From Acidimicrobiia bacterium (GTDB taxonomy: Bacteria; Actinomycetota; Acidimicrobiia; Acidimicrobiales; Aldehydirespiratoraceae), in the NCBI GenBank assembly GCA_024421095.1, contig JAHQYM010000017.1, forward strand, positions 1 through 37,797: 37,797 bases of DNA, read 5' to 3'. The stretch's first letter is position 1. The number at the start of each line of letters is the position of its first letter. Below the pieces are notes generated by a model that did not search any database, was not told the origin of the DNA, and saw nothing but the letters and a program-made list of their open reading frames with translations. The position numbers were made by a program, and so were the translations under genes. Of this stretch, positions 25,033 to 33,925 are shown in pieces.

Positions 25033-26514
25033 TCATTGGAGCAGCGCTTCGCCTTGATCTTTTTGTGTGCTCCAACTGGGGTCAATGGCTGAAGCGATTA
25101 TTGTTACCGCACCCGGTCCACTGCGTTCCCAGAGCAAGGCGGGGCGCGTGCCATGCCAACGCACACTAAAGGAAATACTCCCCCAAAGTGTGACGTAGCC
25201 GCGCACATCAATGGATCGACCAATCCATTCGCTGGGCATCTGGGGCAACAAATCAATGCGGTTCTCGGAGTCATCAGCGACGAAACACCCTAGAAGTTGC
25301 GCGGCCTCTTGCGCTAGAGGAGCGATGTATTGATAGACCGCACCCCTAGTGTCACCCCGTGTTAGTTGACGGGCTCTTGCTGCGGATTTGGGGGAACGTT
25401 TGGCTAACGCCCACACCAACTCGTTGATGGTGTCGTTGCCTAAAGAACCGGCTGCGTCTGCCACTAACTGATCGGCGAACTCAACTAGCCCCGAATCTTG
25501 GCTGGAACGCAGTTCACGCGAAGCCAAAGCCCTTAAGGCCGCCACTGCCGTGTTCTCGCCGAGTCTTGATGTCTCGCTGAAAGCGACCACGGTTGCGCGG
25601 GCTCGGTCGGCTTCCGAACTCAAGCCAGCGATATCAAGTAGCGGTGCGATTTCGGCTGCTTGGTGGGGGTCTACGGTGCCGACAAGCACAATCAGGTCAG
25701 TCAGCATCTGCTGCCATCTTGTTGCCACGGCGGTTTCTGCTACCTCAACACAAAGCGCAGCAGCGGTGATTGCTTGCCATCCCGAAGCAATCTCCGCTGG
25801 AGTAGTTGAGCGCGTCGGCAGCCCACCCTCAACCACCACCCGAAACTTTATCGTTTGGCGATGCGGCAAGGTCACCACCAAACCCGCCGCTACTTGCCCA
25901 CCGCGCTCGCCAACACCGCGCTCGCCAACACCCACCTCACTAGCACCCACCTCGCTGGACCCGACGACGATTACGTTCCAAATATCTTCAGATGCGGTGG
26001 CGGTTGCTAACGCAGCGGCTGGGCGTTCTGGTTGAACCCACATTCTGCCACTGCGTTCGATGCCATGGCGGGTGGCTACAAGCTCAACAGCAGACGCACA
26101 CCCCACAAGCGCAACCGCCACGGCTTGCGGCGATGCATTCTCAAACTCAACAATTAGCGTGCGGTTGTTACCATCGTTGAATACCCCTACACGCTTGATG
26201 ATGTCACCTCCCGACACCCGCATGCGGGTCTCATAGACTGGAGCGGTGCCGACCCGCTGCTGACGAATACCCGATGATTGGTGAGCTAAACGCCACTCGT
26301 CACCCACAGCAATCCCCCACCGCAACCAGAAGCTACCGTCAAGCATCTGCACTGCACCGTTTGCGTCTACGGTTGCAAGCGGACCCACAAGATCGCCGAT
26401 CATCGCGCCCGCCAACTGCTTTCGCGGTGCCGCAACTTCTTGATTTCGCCAACCCTCACCCCAACCCCAACCCCAACCCCATCCCCAACCCCGAAATAGC
26501 CGAAAGAATCTCAT
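25033..26514 (-). CDS. Unknown 493-residue protein with Trp-Gly repeats at its start
   Basis: I do not recognise this protein. It begins MRFFRLFRG followed by alternating Trp-Gly residues (about 10-20) encoded by a G-rich tandem repeat. It then shows a beta-rich region (about 40-180), a low-complexity Glu-Val-Gly segment (about 187-203) encoded by 15-bp repeats, and a helical, alanine-rich C-terminal half that looks alpha-solenoid-like. No signal peptide or membrane helix is clear. The ATG overlaps the gpsA stop as ATGA, so it is probably translated from the gpsA transcript. ATG 26520 is also in frame, two codons upstream. Confidence 0.6.
   Translation of the reverse strand: MRFFRLFRGWGWGWGWGWGEGWRNQEVAAPRKQLAGAMIGDLVGPLATVDANGAVQMLDGSFWLRWGIAVGDEWRLAHQSSGIRQQRVGTAPVYETRMRVSGGDIIKRVGVFNDGNNRTLIVEFENASPQAVAVALVGCASAVELVATRHGIERSGRMWVQPERPAAALATATASEDIWNVIVVGSSEVGASEVGVGERGVGERGGQVAAGLVVTLPHRQTIKFRVVVEGGLPTRSTTPAEIASGWQAITAAALCVEVAETAVATRWQQMLTDLIVLVGTVDPHQAAEIAPLLDIAGLSSEADRARATVVAFSETSRLGENTAVAALRALASRELRSSQDSGLVEFADQLVADAAGSLGNDTINELVWALAKRSPKSAARARQLTRGDTRGAVYQYIAPLAQEAAQLLGCFVADDSENRIDLLPQMPSEWIGRSIDVRGYVTLWGSISFSVRWHGTRPALLWERSGPGAVTIIASAIDPSWSTQKDQGEALLQ
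25900..25959. repeat. Four 15-bp tandem repeats, first two identical
   Basis: Two perfect copies of ACCGCGCTCGCCAAC (25900-25929) are followed by two related copies beginning ACCCACCTC. The unit is a multiple of three, so it expands the protein in frame as GVGER/ASEVG-like units. This looks like slippage-driven expansion in a linker of the unknown protein. Copy number may vary between strains. Confidence 0.8.
26449..26503 (-). repeat. GGGGTT-type tandem repeat with G-quadruplex potential
   Basis: On the minus strand this tract contains five GGGG runs and one or more GGG runs separated by 2-3 nt, mostly TT, resembling a telomere-type repeat. It encodes the Trp-Gly stretch near the start of the unknown protein and lies just past the gpsA stop. 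The pattern meets the usual rule for a four-tract G-quadruplex on the coding strand, so it may form in the mRNA. A regulatory role is inferred only. Confidence 0.75.
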
Positions 26515-27506
26515 GGCCACTCGCAGGCAAGTTCACCTGCGATGAGAGCGTGGTAGGCATCTTCAGCGCTTTGTTTTCCCTGTATGCACTTATGCACAGC
26601 AGCACAGATCGGCATGTAAACCCCGTGTTGGTCAGCAAGTTCGACTACGACTTGCACTGTTTCAATCCCCTCGGCTATCTGATCCATATCAGCGCTAATC
26701 TGTGCAATCGAACGACCGTAGGCGAATTCTCGACCAACGTAACGGTTACGGCTTTGCGTGCTCATGCATGTTGCGATCAAGTCCCCCATGCCAGCGAGAC
26801 CAGCGAAAGTTGCTGGATTGGCACCCAAAGCCACACCTAGCCGGGTCATCTCTGCTAAACCTCGGGTCATCAACGCAGCTCGGGTGTTGTCTTTGCAGCC
26901 GAGGCCGTCAGCGATCCCCGCCGCTAGCGCGATGATGTTCTTTACCGCCCCCCCGATTTCCACACCGACCACATCAGGGTTGGTATACACACGAAACCAG
27001 TTCGTAGAGAACACTTTTTGCAAGTTTCGGGCGATGGTTTCGTCTTCGAAGGCAATGACCGCTGCCGCGGCACCACCGTCGAGGATTTCTTTGGCTAGGT
27101 TCGGGCCGCTGAGCACGCCGGCGCGATGATTGGGCAATTCGTCTCTGACCAGTTCCGTCATACGCTTTCTGCTCGGCACATCTAGACCTTTGGCCAACGA
27201 CACAACCGCAACATCAGGCTTGACATGGGGGCGCGCCGCTCTCAGTGTTGCACGAAAACCTGCTACAGGTACGCCCATCACCAAAACATCTGCAGTGCTC
27301 GCCACATGCGTGAGGTCAGTCGTTGCCCGCAGTTCCCGATGGAGTTGGTACCGGGGCAGGTAGCGAGGGTTCTCGTGGCGTGCATTGATCGCTTGAGCGA
27401 CATCTCCGCGGCGACAATAAAGGATGGTGGCTAGGTTATGGGCGCAAAGATGCGCCACTGTTGTTCCCCAAGACCCAGCACCGAGCACCCCAACTCGCAT
27501 CTTCAT
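26511..27506 (-). CDS. gpsA: NAD(P)-dependent glycerol-3-phosphate dehydrogenase
   Basis: GpsA reduces dihydroxyacetone phosphate to sn-glycerol-3-phosphate for phospholipid synthesis. The protein of about 331 residues has the Rossmann motif GAGSWGTT near its start, SLAKGL, GPNLAKE and the VKNIIALAAG segment containing the catalytic lysine. It also has the C-terminal AGMGDLIAT segment. I chose ATG 27506 just before MRVGVLGAG; the 15 residues upstream look non-family. A second ATG is at 27500, and neither has a strong binding site. It is divergent from cofC across about 140 bp. Confidence 0.93.
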   Translation of the reverse strand: MKMRVGVLGAGSWGTTVAHLCAHNLATILYCRRGDVAQAINARHENPRYLPRYQLHRELRATTDLTHVASTADVLVMGVPVAGFRATLRAARPHVKPDVAVVSLAKGLDVPSRKRMTELVRDELPNHRAGVLSGPNLAKEILDGGAAAAVIAFEDETIARNLQKVFSTNWFRVYTNPDVVGVEIGGAVKNIIALAAGIADGLGCKDNTRAALMTRGLAEMTRLGVALGANPATFAGLAGMGDLIATCMSTQSRNRYVGREFAYGRSIAQISADMDQIAEGIETVQVVVELADQHGVYMPICAAVHKCIQGKQSAEDAYHALIAGELACEWP

Positions 27507-27647
27507 CACCGTTACTCTAGGCGCTATTACTGCATCCCCACTCGCACCCACGCTGCTACTTTTGATGCGTCCAAACTTGTACCCTGCGCTGCCACAGCCT
27601 CAAGGCAAGTTCCAACGCTTAGCTTCTCAGGGCTTAGAGTCTTCGTT

Positions 27648-28250
27648 GTGGGTCTGAGCGAAACCAACTCGGCAATAGCAAATAGTGTGGTGTTGGTGCC
27701 GCTGCGCTCTTTCGACGATGCGAAAAGTCGGCTCAGCGATTCTTTTGACGCTCAGCAGCGGCGCGTTTTGATGCGACAAATGGCTGAAACTGTGGTCGCT
27801 GCGGCACATGACCTTCCAGTGTGGATAGTGACCGATGATCGCGATGTGGCAAAATGGGCCGCTGCGCTCGGTGTTGCATGCGTTGCCGTTGGCGTTCATG
27901 GCCTGAACCCGGGGATCACGATTGCCGCAGCTAGGGCAACAGCTGCAGGGTTTTCGCGGATCATTATTGCTCACGCCGATTTGCCGTTCGCCACAGATTT
28001 ACGAGTTGTGCAAGGCAGCGGAGTGGTTATCGCCCCCGACCGACACCGAGACGGCAGCAACGTCATGAGTCTGCCAAGTGGTAGCGGTTTCGTGTTCGCA
28101 TATGGGCCCAACTCGTTTACGAAACATCGAACTGAGGCCTCCCGACTCGGCCTCAGCTTCACTGAGATCAACGAGGCCACCCTTGCCTGGGATATAGATA
28201 GCCCTAACGACCTACGCACAGTGTTGCCGCAACGTATTGTCTCATCGTGA
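27648..28250 (+). CDS. cofC: 2-phospho-L-lactate guanylyltransferase-like CofC (F420 biosynthesis)
   Basis: CofC/FbiD loads the phospholactate or phosphoenolpyruvate precursor with GMP for F420 synthesis. The protein has the N-terminal VPLRSFDDAKSRLS segment typical of the family, an HADLPF motif and a C-terminal DIDSPNDL segment. I chose GTG 27648, which gives about 200 residues, the family size. GTG 27687 is a close alternative, and neither has a clear binding site. Longer frames upstream would run into gpsA on the other strand. The stop overlaps the next gene's GTG as GTGA. Confidence 0.82.
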   Translation: MGLSETNSAIANSVVLVPLRSFDDAKSRLSDSFDAQQRRVLMRQMAETVVAAAHDLPVWIVTDDRDVAKWAAALGVACVAVGVHGLNPGITIAAARATAAGFSRIIIAHADLPFATDLRVVQGSGVVIAPDRHRDGSNVMSLPSGSGFVFAYGPNSFTKHRTEASRLGLSFTEINEATLAWDIDSPNDLRTVLPQRIVSS

Positions 28251-29005
28251 GCGTAACGTTTAGAACAATGTCAACACAAACTAACCTTCCGACACCGAAA
28301 TCCGCGCTAGCGATTGGTGCTCACCCCGATGACATAGAGTTCGGCTGCGGTGCCACCCTCGCCAAATGGGCTGCGTTTGACGCACGCATCCACCTATTGA
28401 TCTGCACCGATGGCAGCAAAGGCACCTGGGATCCAACTGCCGACACCAACGAACTAATCTCCCGTCGACAAACCGAACAACGCCAAGCAGCAATTCAACT
28501 CGGCGCGACTGGCGAGGTGATCTTCCTCGGAGCCCAAGACGGCGAGCTAAATCACAATCGCGCCAAGCGCAGCCAGGTCAGCCGCATTATCCGTGAACTG
28601 CGACCCGAGGTGGTTTTAGGGCATGACCCGTGGCAACGCTGGCGCCTACACCCCGACCACCGCGCCGCGGGTTGGCTCACCATAGACTCAGTCGTCGCGG
28701 CGCGAGACCCCCACTACCACCGAGAACACGGCCTCAACCATCATCGACCTACCGCTTTGCTGCTATTTGAGTGCGAGGAACCGAACCACTTGGAAACTCT
28801 CAACAAGACCCACCTTGATGCCAAAGTCTCAGCCCTGTTGACCCACCAATCACAGTTTGAAACCACGATGGCAATAGACGAAAACGACGACGGCAGCCAA
28901 ACCGTGAGGTTCCGTCAACGAATACTGCAAGAATCATACAAAGTTGGCCAACGGGTCGGCACGGCACACGCCGAAGCTTTCCGTTTCATAGACCCGGCAA
29001 GCTGA
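28247..29005 (+). CDS. PIG-L/LmbE family deacetylase
   Basis: This protein of up to 252 residues has the PIG-L zinc motif AHPDD (about 25-29) followed by IEFGCG, and a second metal-binding HPDHRAAG segment (about 131-138). Family members remove N-acetyl groups from sugars, for example in mycothiol and other thiol or glycolipid pathways. The exact substrate cannot be assigned. The GTG at 28247 overlaps the cofC stop; ATG 28268 is an equally possible start. It converges with the ABC permease remnant after 30 bp. Confidence 0.85.
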   Translation: MSVTFRTMSTQTNLPTPKSALAIGAHPDDIEFGCGATLAKWAAFDARIHLLICTDGSKGTWDPTADTNELISRRQTEQRQAAIQLGATGEVIFLGAQDGELNHNRAKRSQVSRIIRELRPEVVLGHDPWQRWRLHPDHRAAGWLTIDSVVAARDPHYHREHGLNHHRPTALLLFECEEPNHLETLNKTHLDAKVSALLTHQSQFETTMAIDENDDGSQTVRFRQRILQESYKVGQRVGTAHAEAFRFIDPAS

Positions 29006-29035
29006 CCAAAACTCGCAAACGATCTCCCAGCGCAG

Positions 29036-29623
29036 TTATTTGGTTTTGTGGCGGGAACGGCGGCTGCGTGTCGTTGAACCGTCAACCGCAGGTTCCCAAC
29101 GGAACTTGCGCCATGCAACCACAGCACCAAACAACATCCAAAGCACCAGCACAGCGACCCGTCCGAGTGCAAATGCCGGTGCCACGCGATAGGGATTCAT
29201 TGCCTCCCCAAACGCAATCACAAAATGGCGCAACGGGAAAATATCGCCCACAATTAACACCCACTGGGGAGTAGCAAAATCTGGCGACACAAACACGTTC
29301 GACACGAAAGCCATCGGCAAGATCACCGCATTAGCTACCGCCGGTGCCGCTGAAGCGCTTTTGGCGAGACCAGAAATGGCCACCCCCCAAGTAGCGAAGG
29401 TGGCTGCACCGACCACAAAAGCAGCGATCATTGCTGTCAGTTTGGCCAGTTCAATGGTGACACCGAAAGCGACCACGCCAAGGGTCACAACCGCCACCAT
29501 GCCCAACAACGCCATGCAAACCGACGAACCGATCACCCCGAATAGGTAAATCCACGAAGGCAACGGCGTACCCCGAACACGGCGCAGTATTCCCTCATCG
29601 CGGCGGATCGAGCGCCAAATCAA
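29036..29623 (-). pseudogene. ABC-2 type transporter permease remnant, N terminus missing
   Basis: The frame begins at TTG 29623 with RDEGILRRVRGTPLP, a segment that in ABC-2 permeases comes after the first two membrane helices. It continues with about four hydrophobic segments and a basic tail. The missing N terminus and the overlap with a truncated ATPase upstream suggest an internal deletion joined the two genes. The reading frames differ across the join, so no fusion protein results. A shortened but functional permease is not excluded; an assembly error is also possible. Confidence 0.6.
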
Positions 29624-30038
29624 CCCGGCGCTGCTGCCCAGCGGAGAGAGTTACGATTCGTTTATCGACCGAATCGGTTAGCCCAACAAGTTCTATTGCC
29701 TCCTCGACTGAGCGTGGCGCGCGATACGCAGCGCCATAGAACTCAAGCGCTTCACGTGCCGAAAGTTCACGGTCGATGCCCGCGGATTGCAACACATTCC
29801 CGATGCGATCACGAAAATCCGGCCCACCTTTATCGGGATCTGTTCCTAACACCTGCACCTCGCCGCTGTCGCGACTGCGGTAACCTTCGAGGATCTCTAC
29901 GTTGGTGGTTTTGCCGACACCGTTAGGCCCCAGGATTGCCAACACATCGCCCTCGCCTACATCAGAGCTCACTCCGTCAACGCCCCGCCCCGGCCCATAG
30001 AGCGTAGTGAGGTTGCGTACTCTGATCGCCGCGATCAT
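29595..30038 (-). pseudogene. ABC transporter ATPase remnant, truncated after the signature motif
   Basis: The 147-residue frame has Walker A GPNGVGKT (about 38-45) and the ABC signature LSAGQQ (about 130-135). It then stops after LALDPPR, before the Walker B aspartate-glutamate, the D-loop and the H-loop. A normal ATPase of this type has about 300 residues. It cannot hydrolyse ATP as it stands. The loss is contiguous with the truncated permease, so one deletion of several hundred bp probably removed the end of this gene and the start of the permease. The ATG 30038 start is plausible. Confidence 0.7.
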
Positions 30039-30117
30039 CTGTTCACACGATAATCCTTCGCTAAAGGATTGCGGTATCGGTGTCGTTTATTGTGCCACCT
30101 CTGCCACACTTGGAAGT

Positions 30118-30510
30118 ATGGAACCATTACCGGGTTTGAGTGTCGTTGGCGAGTTCACCACACATTTTGATGCTGAGTTGGCTGTGGCGATGCTGCGAGA
30201 CGGGGGGCTTGAAGGAATGGTATTGAGCGACCCCGCCTATTCTTTTGCTGCACATCTTGTGACCGAGCGTATGTTTCGGGTTGTCGTGCGTGCTGAAGTG
30301 GCTGAGGATGCGCGAGAGTTGTTGGGTTATGGGGTTCAACCTAATGAAGAGTGCGAGGCGCTAGAAGCTGCTTACCATCATCGCCGTTTTGCCGACCGGC
30401 CCAAGTGGGTTCGTTGGTTGACGTGGACTGCTTTGTGGACGGTGCCGCTGCCAGCTTTGTTGGCAGTTGCGTTTATCATCTACTACTTGTTGCAAATGTT
30501 GTTCCCCTAA
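30118..30510 (+). CDS. DUF2007-like protein with a C-terminal membrane helix
   Basis: This is a 130-residue protein. The first 80 residues follow the DUF2007 pattern of a small alpha/beta, GlnB-like fold (GEFTTHFDAELAVAMLRDGG). A single hydrophobic helix ends the protein (about 103-128, with ALLAVAFIIYYLLQ). I chose ATG 30118, with GGAAG just upstream, over a longer frame from 30007 that overlaps the divergent ATPase gene start. Its role is unknown, and it may be a membrane-anchored signalling protein. It converges with ilvC. Confidence 0.72.
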   Translation: MEPLPGLSVVGEFTTHFDAELAVAMLRDGGLEGMVLSDPAYSFAAHLVTERMFRVVVRAEVAEDARELLGYGVQPNEECEALEAAYHHRRFADRPKWVRWLTWTALWTVPLPALLAVAFIIYYLLQMLFP

Positions 30511-30520
30511 TTCGCGGGAA

Positions 30521-30576
30521 TTTGTAGCAGTTTGTAGCAGTTTGCGGTGCGGTTAGGCAATATGCGGTTAGGCAAT
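30521..30576. repeat. Short tandem duplications at the 3' end of ilvC
   Basis: TTTGTAGCAG occurs twice in tandem (30521-30540). GCGGTTAGGCAAT occurs twice with a 15-bp period (30549-30561 and 30564-30576). The second copy contains the ilvC stop codon, so the first supplies a reserve stop downstream. These look like slippage products between convergent genes, and no function is needed. Confidence 0.75.
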
Positions 30577-31605
30577 GCCTTGTCCGCCTGAAGTTTCAGC
30601 TACTGACTGTTTGCCTGCTGATATCCAGGGCATCATGGCACGGAGTTTTTTGCCGACGATTTCTATCGGATGGTCGTGTCCCTTCTGCTCCAACGCATGG
30701 AACTTGGTTCGACCAGCGCGGCTTTCAGCAACCCAGTTGGCCGCAAAGGAACCATCTTGAATGTCATTTAGAAGTTGTTTCATGGTGTCTTTGACTCTGT
30801 CGTCAATTACTTTGGGACCGCAGCTTAGGTCGCCCCATTCTGCTGTGTCTGAGACTGAGTAACGCATTCCGGCGATGCCCTCTTCATACATCAAATCGAC
30901 TATCAGTTTCAGCTCATGAAGGCACTCAAAGTAGGCCACTTCTGGTTGATAGCCAGCTTCGATTAGAGTTTCGAAACCGGCTTGCACGAGCCGTGTCGTA
31001 CCCCCGCACAGCACTGCTTGTTCGCCAAAAAGGTCGGTTTCGGTTTCTTCGGTGAAGGTGGTTTCGATTACCCCGGCGCGTGCTCCACCGATGGCATCTG
31101 CATACGCTAAGGCGAGTTCAAGCGCTGTGCCACTGGCGTTCTGTTCAACTGCGGCTAGGCATGGCACCCCCCCACCTTCGCTGTAGGTGCGGCGCACCAA
31201 ATGCCCGGGGCCTTTTGGGGCGACCATGCAGACGTCTAGTTCCGCGGCTGGTTCAATCAATCCGAAACGAATGTTGAACCCGTGGGCGAAGAAAAGCGCG
31301 TCGCCGGAACTGAGGTTGGGGGCGACCGTGCTTTCGTATATGGCGGCCATTTCGGTGTCGGGCATGAGCATCATTACGAGGTCTGCTTCAGCACAAGCTT
31401 CAGCTATGGTGGTGACTTTCAGCCCTGCGGCTTGTGCCTTCGACACCGATGCTGAGCCGTCACGCAAACCGACTCGCACGTCGATTCCTGATTCTTTTAG
31501 GTTGAGTGCGTGGGCGTGCCCTTGTGAGCCATAACCCAAGATTGCTACTTTGCGGTTGAGCAATTGGGAACGGTCGACGTCTTTTTCGTAGTAGATATTA
31601 GCCAT
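30568..31605 (-). CDS. ilvC: Ketol-acid reductoisomerase (class I)
   Basis: IlvC converts acetolactate to dihydroxyisovalerate with NADPH and Mg2+ in branched-chain amino acid synthesis. The 345-residue protein has the Rossmann motif GYGSQG (about 24-29), [10 protein letters not shown], and the metal-binding [15 protein letters not shown]-type region. Its length fits class I enzymes. I chose ATG 31605 because the 34 residues upstream look non-coding. It follows ilvN by 32 bp, completing the ilvB-ilvN-ilvC order. Confidence 0.96.
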   Translation of the reverse strand: MANIYYEKDVDRSQLLNRKVAILGYGSQGHAHALNLKESGIDVRVGLRDGSASVSKAQAAGLKVTTIAEACAEADLVMMLMPDTEMAAIYESTVAPNLSSGDALFFAHGFNIRFGLIEPAAELDVCMVAPKGPGHLVRRTYSEGGGVPCLAAVEQNASGTALELALAYADAIGGARAGVIETTFTEETETDLFGEQAVLCGGTTRLVQAGFETLIEAGYQPEVAYFECLHELKLIVDLMYEEGIAGMRYSVSDTAEWGDLSCGPKVIDDRVKDTMKQLLNDIQDGSFAANWVAESRAGRTKFHALEQKGHDHPIEIVGKKLRAMMPWISAGKQSVAETSGGQGIA

Positions 31606-31637
31606 TGATATTTGTCTTTCTTGCTTGTTTGTTGGTG

Positions 31638-32129
31638 TCAACTGAGTAGTGGTAATGCTACTCGTCCGGTTCTTTGCATTTCTACAATTCCGAAGGGTTT
31701 GAGGCATTCTTCGAATTCGTCTAGGCGTGCTGTTCTTGCAGAAAATGACAGCATAATCTTTTTTGTGTTTTCAGCTAACACGTAGGCTCGCCAGTCGTCA
31801 ATCAGTTCCATCAGTTCCCTACGGTCGCGGGAATCCGCTTTTACGGTAACCAACATAAGTTCTCGAGATACGCATTCTGATGGTGGCAGTTCGCGTATTT
31901 CTACTACGTTTATTAGTTTGTTGAGTTGTTTTACCACTTGTTCAAGTGGCGCCGATTCCACGTCAACAGTGAAGGTGATGCGGCTGAATCGTTCTTCATT
32001 GGTGGGTGCCACAGCTAATGATTCTATATTGTAACCTCTGCGCGCGAACAAGCCGGCGACACGCGCCAACACCCCAGGTTTGTTCTCAACGATGGTGACG
32101 ATGGTATGGAAGCGGTCTGGATTGCTCAT
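31638..32129 (-). CDS. ilvN: Acetolactate synthase small (regulatory) subunit
   Basis: This 163-residue protein carries an N-terminal ACT domain ([20 protein letters not shown]) that binds valine for feedback control of IlvB. A second ACT-like half follows, as usual. The ATG overlaps the ilvB stop as ATGA, so the two subunits are made from a coupled message. It activates and regulates the catalytic subunit encoded just upstream. Confidence 0.96.
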   Translation of the reverse strand: MSNPDRFHTIVTIVENKPGVLARVAGLFARRGYNIESLAVAPTNEERFSRITFTVDVESAPLEQVVKQLNKLINVVEIRELPPSECVSRELMLVTVKADSRDRRELMELIDDWRAYVLAENTKKIMLSFSARTARLDEFEECLKPFGIVEMQRTGRVALPLLS

Positions 32130-33883
32130 CGTCTGAGGTGTTCTTGGCTTGGGTCAACTAATAACTCCGAGTTCGTTTTCCCAGCAGGTACCATCGGGAA
32201 CACATTTTCGCGTGGGTCGGTTCGGAACTCTATGACCACCGGACGGTCGTTGATTGCGTTAGCTTTAGTGATCGCCGGTGCCACTTCTTCTGGGGATTCA
32301 ACGCGAATGCCAACACAACCCATAGCTTCAGACCATTTCACGTAATCAGGAATATTTTCTGAGAGGTAAACTTCGCTGAAGCGTTCGTCGTAGAACATTT
32401 CTTGCCATTGCCGCACCATGCCAAGATAAGAGTTGTTGAGTAGGGCAACTTTGATGGGAACATTTTCAACGGATGCGGTTACGAGTTCTTGAGCGGTCAT
32501 TTGGAAACAACCGTCTCCGTCAACGGCCCACACACGACGGTCGGGTTTGCCGACTTTTGCTCCTATCGCCGCGGGAATAGAAAAACCCATTGTGCCGAGT
32601 CCGCCTGAGTTGATCCAGGTGTATGGGTGGTTGAAACGCCAGTATTGGCTTGCATACATTTGGTGTTGGCCTACGCCTGAGGCAAGAATTGTGTCGTCTG
32701 GGTTGTTGTCTCGTAGTTCTTCTAGCACGTATTGGGGTTTGAGTTTGTGGCCCGGTTCGGATTGTTCGTAAACAAGCGGAAACTTTTCTTGCCAGCCAGA
32801 GAGGGTTGATCGCCACGCTCGTCGTGCTTCTGGTGTTACCGCACCACCCAACTCGCGCAGCGCCGCGCACAGGTCTTCTATAACTAAACGGCAGTCTCCT
32901 TGAATGCCAACATCAACTTTACGAACCTTGCCGAGTTCGGCTGGATCGATATCAACATGAATAATTTTGGCTTCTGGTGCGAAACCGTCAAGTTTGCCGG
33001 TCACTCGGTCATCAAATCGAGCCCCGAGGGAGATCAGCAGATCAGATTCTTGCATGGCCATCACTGCGGTGTAATTGCCGTGCATGCCGGGCATCCCTAA
33101 GCACAGTTGGTGGCTATCCGGAAAGGCACCACGAGCCATCAAAGTAGTGACCACAGGTATCTGAAGCATTTCGGCGAGTTCCAGCAACGCTTCAGCGGCA
33201 CGGGATTTGAGAATTCCGCCACCCACATACAACACCGGCCGTTGAGCGGTTTGGATCAACTGGGCCGCAGCACGTATCAGTTCTGGGTCGCCTTGAGTGA
33301 GCGGATGGTAACCGGGAAGGTCCATATCGGCATCTGTTGCTTCATACCAAGTCATCACCGAGCGCGGGTTCACCGGGTCGACGATGTCTTTTGGGATGTC
33401 TACCAAAACCGGGCCGGGGCGACCAGTGGTGGCTATGTGGAACGCGGCGCGTATGGTTCGAGGGATATCTTGGGCTTCCGTTACCAAAAAGTTGTGTTTG
33501 GTGACTGCCATGGTGATGCCCGTGGTGTCGCATTCTTGGAACGCATCCGTACCGATAGCTGCCAAGGGGACCTGGCCGGTGATACAGACCATCGGCACCG
33601 AATCGAGGAAGGCATCACAGAGTGGCGTGACAATGTTGGTGGCTGCTGGACCGCTCGTCACCATCGCCACTCCGGGCCTTCCGGTTGCGTGCGCGTAGCC
33701 CTCAGCCATGTGACCAGCGCCTTGCTCATGGCGCACTAGGATATGGCGTATTGAACTGTCGATAATTGGGTCGTACACGGGCAGGATTGCGCCACCGGGC
33801 AAGCCGAACATCACCTCTACGTGAGCGCGTTCCAGTGCCTTGATTAAGGCTTCACCGCCAGACATTCGCAGTTTGTCGCTCAT
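32126..33883 (-). CDS. ilvB: Acetolactate synthase large (catalytic) subunit
   Basis: IlvB condenses two pyruvates, or pyruvate and 2-ketobutyrate, using thiamine diphosphate. The 585-residue protein has the N-terminal GLPGGAILP segment, the catalytic glutamate in RHEQGAGHMAEGYA and the ThDP-binding GDGCFQM...NN motif near residues 450-475. The ATG at 33883 has AGGA 6 nt upstream. It begins 42 bp after gatB with no obvious leader peptide or terminator between them, so it may be transcribed together with gatCAB. Confidence 0.96.
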   Translation of the reverse strand: MSDKLRMSGGEALIKALERAHVEVMFGLPGGAILPVYDPIIDSSIRHILVRHEQGAGHMAEGYAHATGRPGVAMVTSGPAATNIVTPLCDAFLDSVPMVCITGQVPLAAIGTDAFQECDTTGITMAVTKHNFLVTEAQDIPRTIRAAFHIATTGRPGPVLVDIPKDIVDPVNPRSVMTWYEATDADMDLPGYHPLTQGDPELIRAAAQLIQTAQRPVLYVGGGILKSRAAEALLELAEMLQIPVVTTLMARGAFPDSHQLCLGMPGMHGNYTAVMAMQESDLLISLGARFDDRVTGKLDGFAPEAKIIHVDIDPAELGKVRKVDVGIQGDCRLVIEDLCAALRELGGAVTPEARRAWRSTLSGWQEKFPLVYEQSEPGHKLKPQYVLEELRDNNPDDTILASGVGQHQMYASQYWRFNHPYTWINSGGLGTMGFSIPAAIGAKVGKPDRRVWAVDGDGCFQMTAQELVTASVENVPIKVALLNNSYLGMVRQWQEMFYDERFSEVYLSENIPDYVKWSEAMGCVGIRVESPEEVAPAITKANAINDRPVVIEFRTDPRENVFPMVPAGKTNSELLVDPSQEHLRR

Positions 33884-33925
33884 TGGTTGTCCTAGTTGTT
33901 TGGTTGACTGTGTTCGTAAAAAAGG

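Noticed and set aside
33107-33739. 210-codon plus-strand frame opposite ilvB
   Set aside because: It lies wholly inside ilvB, whose motifs are unmistakable; it is a mirror frame.
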